DNA of 64,000 nt. Origin: Drosophila pseudoobscura. Its lineage: Eukaryota > Arthropoda > Insecta > Diptera > Drosophilidae. The notes beneath the pieces were generated by a model that saw only the letters and a program-made list of their open reading frames with translations, had not been told where the DNA came from and did no database searches. Position numbers and translations under genes: made by a program. Location of the stretch: the NCBI RefSeq assembly GCF_009870125.1, contig NC_046679.1, forward strand, positions 5,208,001 to 5,272,000, read 5' to 3'. Below, one piece after another: positions 1 through 11,469 of this stretch; the first letter of the stretch is position 1; each line of letters begins with the position of its first letter.

Positions 1-1144
1 TAAACACTTTTATTCCAGTGGCAATTAAAATTACGTATACGTGATGTTGCCTGCCATTGCCCCCAGGGTCCATTGATTAATGGCCTCGCACAAATGGAAG
101 GAAAAAAATATATATGCATGCAAATTGAAGATTTATTAAAGCCAGAGGCTGGCTCTTGCTCTGGCGATGGTGCGGGTCGTGGGTCCTAGGTCTTGGGGTC
201 GTGCTCCCATCCCGGGCGCTAACAGTTGACAGTAATTTCCTGCATCTGGACGGGCTCAAAGCAGAATGCAATTTCCGATAAAGCGCACGGCTTTTTGTTC
301 CGTTTTTTATGCACCATCCAGCTGCATGTGTCATCATCCTTATGCCGCATTCTGGTGTATACCTGAGCCGGGGCTATGTTTTATGACGGCAAGAACAAAG
401 GCTTATAAGTGTAAGTGAGTGGAGGAGACAGCAGCTGCTGCTGGTGCTGCTACAGCTACAGTGGCCGTAAAAAGTATCCCCACATAAGGGAATGACAAAG
501 TAAAAAAGCACATCAAAGCTGTCTACCGGGCACGGGTGCGGGGGGTGGCAGCGCTGACCGCCACGGCATCAGGCAGGACCCGGTAGACAGCAGCCGACAG
601 GAAGGCAGGGGCAAGGCAAGAGGCAGGCAAACGGCAGCACAAGGAAGAGTAATAGCAAAGGATAATGCGTGGCTTTGGAGGGAGTCTGGGAACTAAAAGG
701 ATTTTCCCCACATGCCGCATCCAAGAAAATCATTTAATATGCTTAAATGAGCAGCGATTCCAATGAAAATTATCCTCTACAAATGGAATGTAATTTGCAT
801 TTAGCTAATCCCATAAATAGCCACCGATGAGAGTTAATGAACCGCTTTTAAAGTCACTCTTTAAGGTTGTTTGTGCAAAATGTTTATGAAAACAGATTCA
901 AAAATATCTTTCGCTCTGTTATCGACGAAGACGAGCCATGGCTTGTTAAATATAGAAACTTTACTTTATTTATAGATAAAACTAGCAGATGACATGACCT
1001 TTTATCAGTGAGTCCATGAGATGTGCCCAATAAATTAAGATTCGAGTCGAGTGTGCACAGTGGCGGCAACAACTGTTGCCAGGATAAGGATGATTATTGC
1101 CAACGGCTATTCATACATATTTCGTGGAGGCTGGTCGCAGCTGC

Positions 1145-1729
1145 TCAGTAGTAATCCTCGCACTGCATCTGGCGTCGCCACACGGACCAATCCGCACAGC
1201 CCACAGCATCCGAGGTGGCCACGAAGCCTTTGCCGGGGGCGCAGTTCAGGAGCAGCGGTGTGGCCGCCGCGGCGGGGCACATGTAGAATTGATTGGGATC
1301 CGGAGCAGGCCAGGGTTGTGTAAAGTGCTCGCTATCGCTGTCACAGCCAGCCGTCGCCGTTGCCGTTGCCGTCGCCGTCGCGAGTGGGACAGCAGCATCC
1401 GCGGCCGTGGCCATCTGACAGGCCGGCCAGTGGTCGTAGGGCAAACAACCCAAAAAGCCGAGACCATTGAAAAATCCACGTCCCTGCGGGCACTGGAGCT
1501 GCAGCGGCTGCTGTCCGTCCGCGGAGCAAACGTAGAATAAGTTGGGATTCGGATCTCCCCACATGTCGGTGGCATGTTTGCATGTTGCATTCATGGTGTG
1601 CGTGTCAGGGTCGGAAGTGTCTCGTGCCGCCCCCAGCGGTGGCAGTAGCACGAGTAGTACCACCATCAGGAGCAGCGTATTCCATTTATTTTTCATAAAT
1701 AATTTCATCACGAACGGCATGCAGAACAT
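1145..1729 (-). CDS. Secreted protein with two chitin-binding-like (peritrophin-type) domains
   Basis: 194 codons from the first ATG. A hydrophobic signal peptide lies at about residues 18-36, and in-frame Met4, Met8 and Met12 are alternative starts; Met12 (position 1696) gives the most typical signal peptide. Two tandem domains follow, each with five cysteines (50, 68, 80, 95, 104 and 129, 151, 163, 178, 190), the aromatic-Cys signature YVC/YMC, and a C-P/A-x-G-x-G-F block. They are separated by an Ala-Thr-rich linker (about 110-127) encoded by GCC/ACC repeats. The pattern is the type-2 chitin-binding fold lacking its usual second cysteine; chitin binding is inferred from the fold. The second domain ends with the CxxWxxW signature shared with the neighbouring small genes. 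An upstream TATA/Inr pair supports transcription. I do not recognise the individual gene. Confidence 0.82.
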   Translation of the reverse strand: MFCMPFVMKLFMKNKWNTLLLMVVLLVLLPPLGAARDTSDPDTHTMNATCKHATDMWGDPNPNLFYVCSADGQQPLQLQCPQGRGFFNGLGFLGCLPYDHWPACQMATAADAAVPLATATATATATAGCDSDSEHFTQPWPAPDPNQFYMCPAAAATPLLLNCAPGKGFVATSDAVGCADWSVWRRQMQCEDYY

Positions 1730-1991
1730 TTATTATCACACAAAGTTCTCCTCTATCTCTCGTCGCACTCTCGTCTCTCTCCGGGTCGTAGTTTCCTTAT
1801 TGCAAATTGCTATTATTTGCTGATGTGGATGCTCCTGGTGTTGTTCTTCCTTTGCCGGGCTTTCATCATTTGCCCATAAGCCGTTCGTTAATAAATTGAT
1901 ATGCTCTCCTCTACGGCTGCTGTACTCGTATGTATTTCGTAGCACTACGGCTCTGGTTCTGGTGCGAACGCACAGAAAAACTCGACTCGAC

Positions 1992-2027
1992 TGATTGATG
2001 GCGTCGCCATTGTCTTTGGTTTTTATA
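1992..2027 (-). promoter_or_regulatory. TATA box and initiator of the 1145-1729 gene
   Basis: On the minus strand TATAAAA starts at 2027 and an ATCAGTC initiator has its +1 A near 1992. The spacing of about 35 bp is slightly long. The resulting 5'UTR would be about 260 nt. GATAAG sites lie further upstream at 2222-2227 and 2274-2279. Confidence 0.6.
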
Positions 2028-2050
2028 CTCATTGTGGTACTCATGCCCAT

Positions 2051-3390
2051 TGCATGACTTTACTGATGTTGCCCATGCAACGCTATCATTGCTATTTTTA
2101 CAGTCATTTTTCATGGGTTCTCTCGTCTTCAGTCTCTCGGTCTGGGCCTTTCTATTTTGGCCCGATGTGACGTCGTCGCTCTCCCACTTTTCAGTTCTCT
2201 CAGTGGACAACTTTATGATTAGATAAGCAACAGAGTTTAAAGTTTTCTACTGCTCCAATCGAACGATGGGATTGATAAGTTTCGAATGGTATCACCACAC
2301 TTGGGTATGGGCTGTAACTCTCGCTGTGACTACAGTCAGTTTCATAACTGATGCCTATCTGGCTCACTGTCATCGTTCGATGGCTCTTCCTCAGAACGGG
2401 GGAAGTTAGACAATGATTCACTGTCAAGGAAAACCACAACCACTATACATTTTTAGACTACTGGATGATACTTACTAGCAGCTATATACCAGCAACACCC
2501 ACACACATCTGTCTGGTCTTATCAAAGCGATAGCACGGACATTAATTGCCTTTCAAATGAGGGTAAATTTGGAAATTATTACTGCAGAAATCAGACGAAA
2601 ATTTAATTACGAACCTAACCATAACCGAACCGTGCTAGGACAAGCCAACCCTGATAATGAAATGGAATGGATTTTGTTTACGGCTGCAGAGGCAGCTGCT
2701 GTCAAAACTTCTAATTGATTTGGCTTAAAGTGTGGGGAAGACCCTGGGAGCGGCAAGAAGCCACTTTGCGGCCTGGTCGCAGGCCTCAATAACCTGGAAA
2801 AGTTCGCCAGCAGCTGGCTGACACTTTTGTTGTTAAGTCACGTTGTCAATTGGAACTTCTTTTCCCGTTTCGTACCGTTTCGTTTCCCGAAGAAAGACAG
2901 AGAGTGCCCCCTGTCCTGACACTTTTTGCGGAAGTCTATTTACGGCACCGCCAAGTTTAAATAGGGAAACTTCGTGGAGTACGGAAAAAGTTGACAATAT
3001 AATCGACATAAATTCCAATAGGCTTGCCATCGATGCATGCTCTCAGAGAGAATTCAATTAAAAGTTTCTGGGCAATAGACAGCCGCAGATGGGGCCCAAG
3101 AAGCCCAAATACGAGCGTCTGACGCCTTTAAGGCATCCGGGTGCGGATCTGATTCTTGGAAAATGCTCATCAATTTGTACAGGCCTTGGCCACTTGAGAG
3201 ACGTGATATCTGTTGAAAACAGTCGAAAATTAAGTCAAGAATTCGCTATTATCTGCATAGCAGAAGGAGAAGATAAGCGCACACCACTGCGTATGAGGAA
3301 CTTTTGTAGCCGAAAATCGCCCTCGAAGACGTTCGCTCATCACTGAAACAAAATGCTATTGACAATGATATGGTGCCTAGTTGGGAGTCG
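2051..3390. other. Intergenic region, divergent promoters
   Basis: Lies between the divergent 1145-1729 (-) and 3519-4037 (+) genes. It holds GATAAG sites near both ends. I see no convincing coding sequence; the short ORFs here lack family resemblance or splice signals. Confidence 0.6.
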
Positions 3391-3391
3391 C

Positions 3392-3458
3392 GATAAGTCG
3401 CACTGATTGGATAGAATGTTATAAAAGCCCAGCCACTCGCCTTCACATAGTTTAGTCT
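3392..3458 (+). promoter_or_regulatory. GATA site, TATA box and initiator of the 3519-4037 gene
   Basis: GATAAG at 3392-3397, TATAAAAG at 3420-3427 and an initiator-like TTAGTC with +1 near 3454. A second GATAAG is at 3272-3277. The 5'UTR would be about 65 nt. Confidence 0.65.
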
Positions 3459-3518
3459 GTTTCAGATTTTCAAATTGAACACAAACTTGGGATAACCTAC
3501 CTTCAGAAAGGATTCACT

Positions 3519-4037
3519 ATGCAAAAAAGTATGTTGGTACTCATTTCGAATTATTCATATTTACAAAATTAAATATCCTTTGCAGCTCTTTTGATATTCC
3601 TTGGGCTCTTGGGTGTGTGCTGGAGCGCCAGCCTTGTGGGAACCACTGGCGATCAAGAGGCGTGCCTGTACGAGGACGAAATCTGGGGTGGCGAGGATAT
3701 ACGCAAATTCTACTTCTGCATCAATGGTGAAGTCTACGAGGATACGTGCGATACAGACTATTATTTTGTGAGAAATGCCACCTACTCGGGCTGCCTGCCA
3801 TCTGCTCTGATGAACCCGCAGTGCGTCAACCTGGACGCTGTTGAACCCGACTGCGAGGGCCTCAGCGCCGAGCAGCCACAGCCCACCGATTTGCTGAACC
3901 AATACTACCTCTGCACCGACGATGGCGTCAAGCAGCTATCCTGCGGGGAGGACAAGGCCTTTATCAACCAGGACGGATACCTGGGCTGCTTCCCCTGGAC
4001 GCAGTGGCGCACTCTGCGCAATTGCAGCGAAGGCTAG
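3519..4037 (+). CDS. Secreted two-domain chitin-binding-like protein (two exons)
   Basis: Exons 3519-3528 and 3586-4037. The 57-nt intron is phase 1 (donor GTATGT, acceptor TTTGCAG) and interrupts the fourth codon. The product is 153 residues. It begins MQKTLLIFLGLLG, a clear signal peptide that exists only if the exons are joined. Two tandem domains have cysteines at 30, 48, 58, 73, 83 and 93, 113, 123, 138, 150, with FYFC and YYLC aromatic-Cys cores. The second domain carries CFPWTQW (the CxxWxxW signature); the first does not. It is related to the 1145-1729 product. Peritrophic-matrix or cuticle chitin binding is inferred from the fold. A poly(A) signal ATTAAA lies at 4100-4105. Confidence 0.87.
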
Positions 4038-4099
4038 TGGTCCGGACGGAGACCATCTCTATCTATTAATTTGGGGTTCTTCCTTGTCCACTTATCGCG

Positions 4100-4105
4100 A
4101 TTAAA
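4100..4105 (+). terminator. Poly(A) signal of the 3519-4037 gene
   Basis: ATTAAA 63 nt after the stop codon. Confidence 0.55.
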
Positions 4106-4139
4106 AGTGTCCGAACTGAAGGTTTATTAAGTTTAAATT

Positions 4140-7100
4140 GATTGCAAACTAATCGATATATGAGCGACGTCCGAGTGGCCGCCCCGATATGATAAGCGCG
4201 ACATGGATGGATCGTTTGCGACTCTGACACTTATTGAAAATAACGCACGCATGAAAGTTCCGGGGGCAAAAATCGATGTGCCATAAATCTTGGCGTTTTC
4301 CCGCAGGCAGCCATGCGGACAAAAACCGAAAATTACATGGCAACAAGAAAATTTCAAAGAAAATTGCAATCGCAATCATTGCAGCAGTGTGTCTTAGGGG
4401 GAGTGCTAGTGCTTCTGGGCTATGTGCTGTGTGCTGTGTGCTGTCGCAACACCGCAAAACAATTGTCGCCGCAAACTTTTGCGCAAAACAAACAACAAGT
4501 AAGGGACAAATTACAGGGCCAGGGACCAAGTGCCGGGCAGGCAGGACAACAGCCATGGCACTGCCACTGCTACTGCCACTGGCACTGGTTTGCTGAACAT
4601 GTGTTTCGTCTGCCACCGAATGGAGTCCTGGAGCTGGAGTCCTGGGCTCCGGTCTCCGGTCTCGTCTCGGGCTGCCTCATGTGCGTGTGTGTCAACGACA
4701 TGTGCCGGTATCAAGTTCTGGGGCCGGGCTAAAAATGAGTTTAAAGTTCGATGCTGAACCGCATTAATCTTGCAGTTGCAGCAACATGAAACCAGAAGTT
4801 GCCATTGGAGTGGACAATGATTGCATCAGCAAAGAGGAGTGGCAGTGCTCCACTGTGTGCCCTGTGCCTCGGGGGAGCTAAAATTGGATGTGGATGAACC
4901 ATGGTCTGCAGTGATCACTCTTGGTTAGTCTCTTGCAGATCTCTCTCTGTCTCTGGCTATGTGACTCCTCCTTTTGATCATTCAAGGCAGCCAGACCCGG
5001 CTCCGGGCCTAGGTAATGAATGTCTGAGTGGGGACCAAGTGTCAGTGACACGACACGGTCCCACCAGGAGCGGAGCCTCCACCTCCTCTACTGTTCCTCT
5101 GCAGGGTAGGCGAATGGGAGGCCACGGCCACCCCAAATGAGTTAGTCAGGAAATTGCATTATTTGTCTTTGGCCATTGCGGGCAAAAACCCGTACAATGC
5201 TGGCGGCGACCCCTACACACGTAGGGGTCTATGTGTGTGGACAATGCTGTGTCGCCTCCCATGAGGCACTAACTAGTGTGGCTGCCCCTCTCTACTGTGA
5301 CTGAGACTGGGGCTGCTCGTTTTGCTGCCTCGGCAGCCACTTTAAAATGGCGTGGCTATCTCCGGTCGACCCTTCGTCCCCCCTCTGTCACACATGCGAA
5401 TTTTCAAACGCTCTGAAGTCACAGCAATCTTTCTGCTCCATTTCCGCCCACTCCTGCAGCTGTTGCTGTTGCTGCTCCCACTGCCACTACCACTGCCACT
5501 ACCAGCGGCACTGCTCCTGTTTCCTGTACCCCTTGTTGTTGCATTTTAATTGCATGGCTGCCTGGGCCGTTCGGACCATTAATCCTGCACAAGTTTTGTG
5601 CAAAAATTGCGAAAAGGGATTTTTAAAGTCACAACTGTCGTATGTTATCAGCACACCCGGGGAGAGTGCCACAGAATGAGGCTGGAGACCACATAGAGCG
5701 GCAGAGGAGCGGGAGAGTGTCACAGAATGAGGCAGGAAATCGGCACACAAAGAGTCAAAGAGTACCCCGGAATGGGGCAGAGTAAGAGTTGGAAGGAAAG
5801 AGTGCTTGAGTCGAACTTGGGCCTGTAGCTAAGAGCCGGACTGACGGCGCAGCGGTGCTTGGATTTAATTGAGTTTACAATTGTTTTGTGGCCTGGTCTG
5901 CCTCTGCTCTCAACCACTCGACTGCACTCCATCCCGATCCTTCCTGCAACTTTGACCAGCTAGGAGCTGTGCTCCCGCTCCACAACTTCAGCGTTGACCC
6001 ATTGCCTGGGGCTGACGGCGAATGTTACTTTAATTAAGTTTTGTGTGCCTGCTGCATAAATAAACTTGCCATAAACATGGCTGCGGCGCAAACATGTCTG
6101 CGACAACATGGCGCATACGCAATGCGCTCAAAAGCATGCCACAGTTTTTTCCGCTGTTTCCCTTTCTTTACTTTACTGCTCGCTGGCTATTGTTGTAGCG
6201 CTTTGGTGCAAGGGATTTCCCCCGCACCATTCTCTAGTGGCCATAATTGGCATTTTTAGCCCCTGTCCCTGCCCCATCGAGTGGTGACAGTGCACCCGTG
6301 CACCCTTGCACCCTGACACCCCTTCGCCTGCCCCTGCCTTTTCCTGCTGCGGCTTCCGTTGAATGATTTTTCTGTGCGCGCATTTTCGCGCTTGAATTGT
6401 TTGGGACTCAGCGGAAAAGGGCCCGTCGGATGGGGGGCACAAAGTTGGCTTAAACTTTTCCACTTGAATGGCAACGGAAGGTTTTATACGCCTCAGTTCC
6501 AGTTGCACTTCTCAGGAGCAGGCCAGGACCAGCACCAGTTCCGTTTATACACGGCGAAAAAATTATATAATTCGCATCATACAAATCTATAAGCCATTTC
6601 GTTTTCAAATCAAAAAAATGATCAGTTTTTTACTATTTACTGAATATTTGGAATTATTTCTATTTGAAATGTTACCTATGTTTTTTGTGAGTGCAGCTTC
6701 CATTGCGAGTTGTGCCACATTGTGCTACAGCGGCAGCGGCGCATGAAAGTATGCGGAATAAAATTTGTGCTCTGCAACAAATAAATATTTGACCCCCAGA
6801 ACCCTCGAACACCCGAACCTCAGAACCCAGAGCCCAGACCCAGCAAAGCATTCCATTCCTCTCGCAGCTTACTGCGCCGTTGAATTTATATTTGCACTTA
6901 AAAAGAGGAGCAACAAGAAGAGTTACAAGAGGCGCAAATAGAGGGGGAGGAGCAGGAGCATCAGAGGCATCAGGAGTCGCTGGAACAGGAACAGGAAGTA
7001 CAACGACGACAGCTACAACAATAACCACAGCCAGGCACCACTTTTCAGAGAGAGGGAGAGAGGGTAAAGTTTGTTTGGCTTATTTTTTGGTTACAAATCA

Positions 7101-10100
7101 AATCCAAAATCGCATTAAAATTGCATGCAGCGGAAAAATTGTGCACCCAAGTCGAGGAGTGGCATGCGAAAGGAGCCGCAAAACCAGCACCGCGTAACCA
7201 AAACCAGAAGCCTGCCACAATAAGGACTTGGAGTGGCACTGTAGCAGGAGGAGGAGGAGGTGGGAGCTCTGGTGGTGAAGTGGTTCCTGCTGCTGCTGTT
7301 GCTCCTGCCGCTGTTGTTGTGTGAGACATTTTGTTTGGCGGGGGGAGGGGTTTTGCGGCTCTTCAATTGAATTTTTGCGAGACGAAATCACTTCAACGCC
7401 TTCGATTTCAATTTCCGCCACATTTCAAATTTGAATTCTGTTATTGCATTTTGCCCTATTTCTCACTCGTTGCTGTTGTTGTTATTGTTGTTGTTCGCCC
7501 TCCTTTTTGTGTTGCTTTTGCGGTTGAGGGTCGCTTTGGAGGTGTTTTCATGGGGACAAATTTGATTTCGTTTGTTATTTGTATCCCCAAAAATGTGGAA
7601 ACTCTGTTGGGAGCAAGGTGAAGATATTGATCGGTAAATGTCTTTCATTGAATGAGGAGACAAATTCTAAATTGTCTATGCAGCTGATTAACTTTGGCCG
7701 CAGAGGGTAATTGGAATTGGATCTCTGCGACGACAAGGCAGAAGAAAGAGCTAAAGCTGTTCCATATTAAAATCTTAATACGAGTACAGTGGATATTGGC
7801 CATTCTGACCATTCTCTGGGTGAACGTTTAACACCCAGAGAAAAAAAAAATCCGAGTTCCGAGTTGCCCCGAGAGTAAATTTCTAAAAAAAATTACACAT
7901 ACGTTTTACCAATAATATACAAATATTTGATCGGAATATATTTCACATTTAATTCATTCATTTATAAATTAAATATATTCCCTACAAATGTAATATCAAA
8001 TATTTATTTTAAATTGTTTTATATTTAGATTAAATTATATGAATGCTATCGAAAGCTAATAATTTTCATATTCCTTAAACTCTGCCTAGGCCTCGTTCCT
8101 TCTGCTGTGCTTATCCTTTTGGCATTGGCTTTGATATTGCAGTTCTCTTCCTTTCCTGCCTTTCCTTTCCACTCGTTTGCTTTCCTTCGTTGCCTGTGTG
8201 CTTTGATTGCTCCATGATTGGACACGCACATGGGTCGGGACTGGGGTTTCTCTCTCATTTAGCGGTGCCTCTGGTCTCAGGTTGCGTAAGAGAACACCTT
8301 ATGGCCATTGCATGGCCATGCTGGTCTTTGGGTCTTTGGATCCAGGGGAAGCCGCAAGTTAAACAGCCCGTGTCCATGCCTACAGCCCCTGATCCGGGGC
8401 TTTGATGGCCGCCTATTCCATTACGGCTACTGTTCCTAGTGCTCCTCTTTCTGTTGCTCCCCATACTGCTACTGCTCTTCCTGCTGCTGCTGCTACTCTT
8501 GTTTTGTTTGCCGTCACTCGAGGATGTCTGGCCGGATGGCAGGCTGCTGCTGTTGGCGCTGCTGTTGTAATGGTGCGGCATCAATATCTCATTTGTATAA
8601 CATATCGCAGTCAATATGAGACACGTGTATAAGTATCTAGTTTACTTTGGCTGTGTGTGGGCATACGATGGGGTTTCAGATTGGGTTTGGGGGCGTGTGG
8701 CATGTATCTTGTGTCGTGTATCGGGCCTGGAACGTCGTCGACGTAGACTGTGTGCGGCCCGTTGCATGTCATTGTAATGGTATCATGCTGTAACAGATTT
8801 CTGTTTACCTTGATTTACATATGCATATATGTATGGATATATCCATGGATGTGTTTGGAGGGGCCCCACATAGAAAGAGAGGGGGACAAGCCACAACAGC
8901 GCTGCTCACTCCAACGTCGTTGCACGTAAATGGAAAAGAAAACACTTAAGCATGCACTTAGTCCTTGCGCCTTGCCTCTCACTCCGTGTCGATGGCGATG
9001 TCGTTGCATGGGCGTGAATAAGCACATGTGTGTATCTAAGGGTGTGATTGCGGTCGTGTGTGTGTCTGTGTGTGTTGGGGGTGTATCTATGTATGTGTGC
9101 TACCAACTGCGATTTATGCAAATTTGTTTGGCTGCTGAGCCAACCCAGGCTGTCGACTTTTTGTTAACAGTTTCTGTTGTTCTTCCCTTTGTGTGTTGCC
9201 TCCGCCCCATGCCCCATGCTCTATACCCCAGTCCCCATTGCCCATTGCCCCTGCTGCTACCACTCCCTGCCATTTGTGCCACCCACTAAGCAAATAAAGT
9301 TATTTGCATGCGCAAGTAAATCGATTTGTGTATATCAAATTGTGGGGCTTCAAACAGTAAAAAAAAAAACACAAAACGAAACGAAAAGAAAAGAAAAGAG
9401 GAGCCCCCGCACACACAAACACAAAGCTGAAATTCAAACAAAAACTCGTAGATTGTGCTGCTTTGCCACAGCTGTGTGTTGCCACAGTGTTGCAACAACA
9501 GCAATAGCTTTACACAACAACAACAACAACAACAACAAGTAATCTGGCACGGATTTCTATATTGATTGTACGCAATACTCGTACTCTCCCATGAACCAGA
9601 TCGTAACATATCATTTTATTTGGCAATTTCATAATTTACCTATAATTCCCGTTTAATATGAGACACAAAACGCATAATTTTAAATTATATTTGCATCCCC
9701 CAACAAGGGGGCAGAAAGGGTCAACTGAAGTGGTTACTTTCTGATATAAATTGGTAAAATTTGAGTATTTATTGAGGACTCAAACCAATTTATTCAAATG
9801 CCACAAAATAGTGTGCACGGGAAGGTTCTGTAACATTCGGTGGCACAAATGGCGATGGCTAATTACAAATTATTAAAAGCTAGCACCAGAAGTTAAGTCC
9901 ATGGGGCTCATGGATGCTCCAGCGCCATAGTGCCGGCATTGGCAATGGCAATGGCAGTGGCAATGGCAATGGCCATCATGTCAATTTACCAAATTGCGCA
10001 AACAAACAGTGTCCAATGGGAGGTGGACACCGCAGAGTGGTGCTCCTCCACCTCCGGCGTGTGTGCCTCCATCGGTGGCAAAGTCCTCACGCACTCTTCG

Positions 10101-10340
10101 TAATTGTTGCACGTATGGCCCGGACAAACGCAAATCCTTGCCGGCATCAACATGCTGTGCCCTGTCGCCTGTTCACATGCACCATGCCCCATGCCCCATG
10201 CTCCACAGGGGCCTTCTGTGGCACCAAAGCGGCTTATGTCCACCCACCCCCAGCAATCGGCCTGTGCATAAATTAGCCCACACTCCCTCGTCGCGGAAAG
10301 CGCTTTTTAATTATATTTTCGACAATTTGTTTCAATACAT
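4140..10340. other. 6.2-kb intergenic stretch without recognisable genes
   Basis: Contains many short ORFs of low complexity (CTG/CAG, GGA, CAA and GCCATT-type runs) and no homologous domain, signal peptide with promoter, or splice-consistent exon set that I can support. Simple repeats include a CAA run at 9519-9538 and a GGCAAT hexamer series at about 9935-9972. Probably regulatory or spacer DNA. Confidence 0.5.
9935..9972. repeat. GGCAAT/GGCAGT hexamer microsatellite
   Basis: About six imperfect copies of a six-base unit with no reading-frame context. Confidence 0.7.
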
Positions 10341-10350
10341 GCGCCATGTT

Positions 10351-10706
10351 TTATTTGCGTGGCTTTGTGGGCGGCTCCTGCGGCTCCGTCCACTGCCAAT
10401 CCTTCCACGACACACACCGTTGCGCCTTGTCGTAGTACAGCTCATTGGCGGGGCAGCGTTTCAGCTTTGCCGCCTGCTCCGGCTCCTGGCCGCACTGCCA
10501 GTAGGCCGTGGGGTCCCAGTAGTGGCGATAGGACTTCTTCAGCTCTGCCGGGATGCGACAGCCCGGCTCGCCATTGTAGTCCCGCTCAGACATGGCTGGA
10601 AAGAGGAGAAGCGAGATGCTAAAGTCTTGAGAAATTGGTAAAGAAATGTGAGATGTTGAAGAAAGAAATGTGTGGGGTAACCGTATAGGTTCTTCTCACT
10701 TTGAAT
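10351..10706 (-). CDS. Single-domain chitin-binding-like protein with a missing AUG
   Basis: The only in-frame AUG is at 10593, which would give 80 residues starting MSERDYNG without a signal peptide. The frame stays open upstream and encodes DFSISLLLFPA, a signal-peptide core aligned with those of the paralogues. A phase-1 intron modelled from 10699 (donor GTGAGA) to 10626 (acceptor CTCAAG) joins this to exon 1, ending ATT CAA A, where the paralogue at 3519 has ATG CAA AAA A. With exons 10706-10700 and 10625-10351 the protein would be 93 residues but begin at AUU. The mature part matches the 14120-14537 product (EPGC..PAE, then YWQC and CVSWKDW). The poly(A) signal AATAAA (10350-10355) overlaps the TAA. 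The protein family is sure; the start is not. Confidence 0.62.
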
Positions 10707-10731
10707 GTTCTTGCTATTGATGCTTCCAACT

Positions 10732-10881
10732 GATACTATCTAGATTGCTCTGATGTAAAGACTGACTGTATGGCAACAAGGTGTCATTACAACTAAACGG
10801 CTAGATCCCAGAGATACAGATCTACAGATAAGCAAATCGCCTCAGCTGTTATTACTTATCAAGAACACAGAATACGATAAG
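10732..10881 (-). promoter_or_regulatory. Initiator and GATA cluster upstream of the 10351 gene
   Basis: A TATCAGTTG initiator lies near 10732-10737 on the minus strand with no good TATA box. Three GATAAG sites lie at 10827-10832 (+), 10855-10860 (-) and 10876-10881 (+). Confidence 0.45.
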
Positions 10882-11014
10882 ATGTTATTGCAACCCTATG
10901 AGGCATGTACCCGTACTTTCTGCAAATATTACTATAATACCCGGTTTGCTTTTTGCAACATCATTTTATTCATTTCAGATTCATTATCATATTGTTTTCT
11001 GGATCTGTGCAGTC

Positions 11015-11329
11015 CTAGGCCGTGGCTAGGGGCTCGCTGGGAGGCAGGGCTGTGGGCGACCAGTACCACTCGGACCAGGGAACGCAGGCCTTGACCGCAT
11101 CCAGCCATGCAGAGGGTTTGGGGCAAGCGGCCAGTGTGGCGGGAACATCCTTAGTGGTGCAGATCCAGTAGGCGTTCTTCAGATAGAAATGGGGATACGT
11201 GGCCACCGTGATTTCCAGATCGGTCTGGCAGCCTGGCTGTCCCGTGGGCTTCTGGCCCACAGAAGCTCCACTGCTGAGGCTGCCCAGGCAAAGGACGAAG
11301 AAGAGGGTGAATAAATGCAGGAAGTTCAT
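11015..11329 (-). CDS. Secreted single-domain chitin-binding-like protein
   Basis: 104 residues, intronless. MNFLHLFTLFFVLCLGSLSSG is a signal peptide. The mature part has four cysteines (34, 57, 69, 82) in the order C..YWIC..ACP..ACVPWSEW, a reduced type-2 chitin-binding pattern with the family CxxWxxW end. It lies 309 nt upstream of the modelled exon 1 of the 10351-10706 gene, on the same strand, so the two look like tandem duplicates. The promoter has TATAAAA at 11401 and a TCAGTCC initiator at about 11368, giving a 39-nt 5'UTR. The poly(A) signal AATAAA lies at 10965-10970. Confidence 0.85.
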   Translation of the reverse strand: MNFLHLFTLFFVLCLGSLSSGASVGQKPTGQPGCQTDLEITVATYPHFYLKNAYWICTTKDVPATLAACPKPSAWLDAVKACVPWSEWYWSPTALPPSEPLATA

Positions 11330-11363
11330 CTTGGCTTTCGAGTTCGGGTTCGAGGTTTTCCTT

Positions 11364-11465
11364 GGACTGACCTATGCTAATCACTGGCCCCCTCTTTTAT
11401 ACGCTCTTAGGCCGAGTGTTATCTTATCGAGCGGAACTGAGGTGCGATGCTGTGGCGGCGATAAG
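11364..11465 (-). promoter_or_regulatory. Core promoter and GATA sites of the 11015 gene
   Basis: Initiator GGACTGA complement at 11364-11370 and TATA at 11395-11401 (-33). GATAAG sites lie at 11423-11428 (-) and 11460-11465 (+). Confidence 0.7.
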
Positions 11466-11469
11466 ACCG

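Noticed and set aside
3089-3346. 85-codon plus-strand ORF beginning MGPKKPKYERLTPL
   Set aside because: Overlaps the GATA-site region upstream of the 3519 gene, has no recognised domain, TATA or splice signal.
7240-7325. Gly/Val-rich ORF ends
   Set aside because: Explained by GGA and CTG/GTT simple-sequence tracts.
8255-8614. 119-codon Ser-rich ORF
   Set aside because: Low complexity from CTG/CTT tracts; no start context, splice or domain support.
9986-10243. Cys-containing minus-strand ORF next to the chitin-binding genes
   Set aside because: Cysteine spacing does not match the family, no signal peptide, and no aromatic-Cys or CxxWxxW core.
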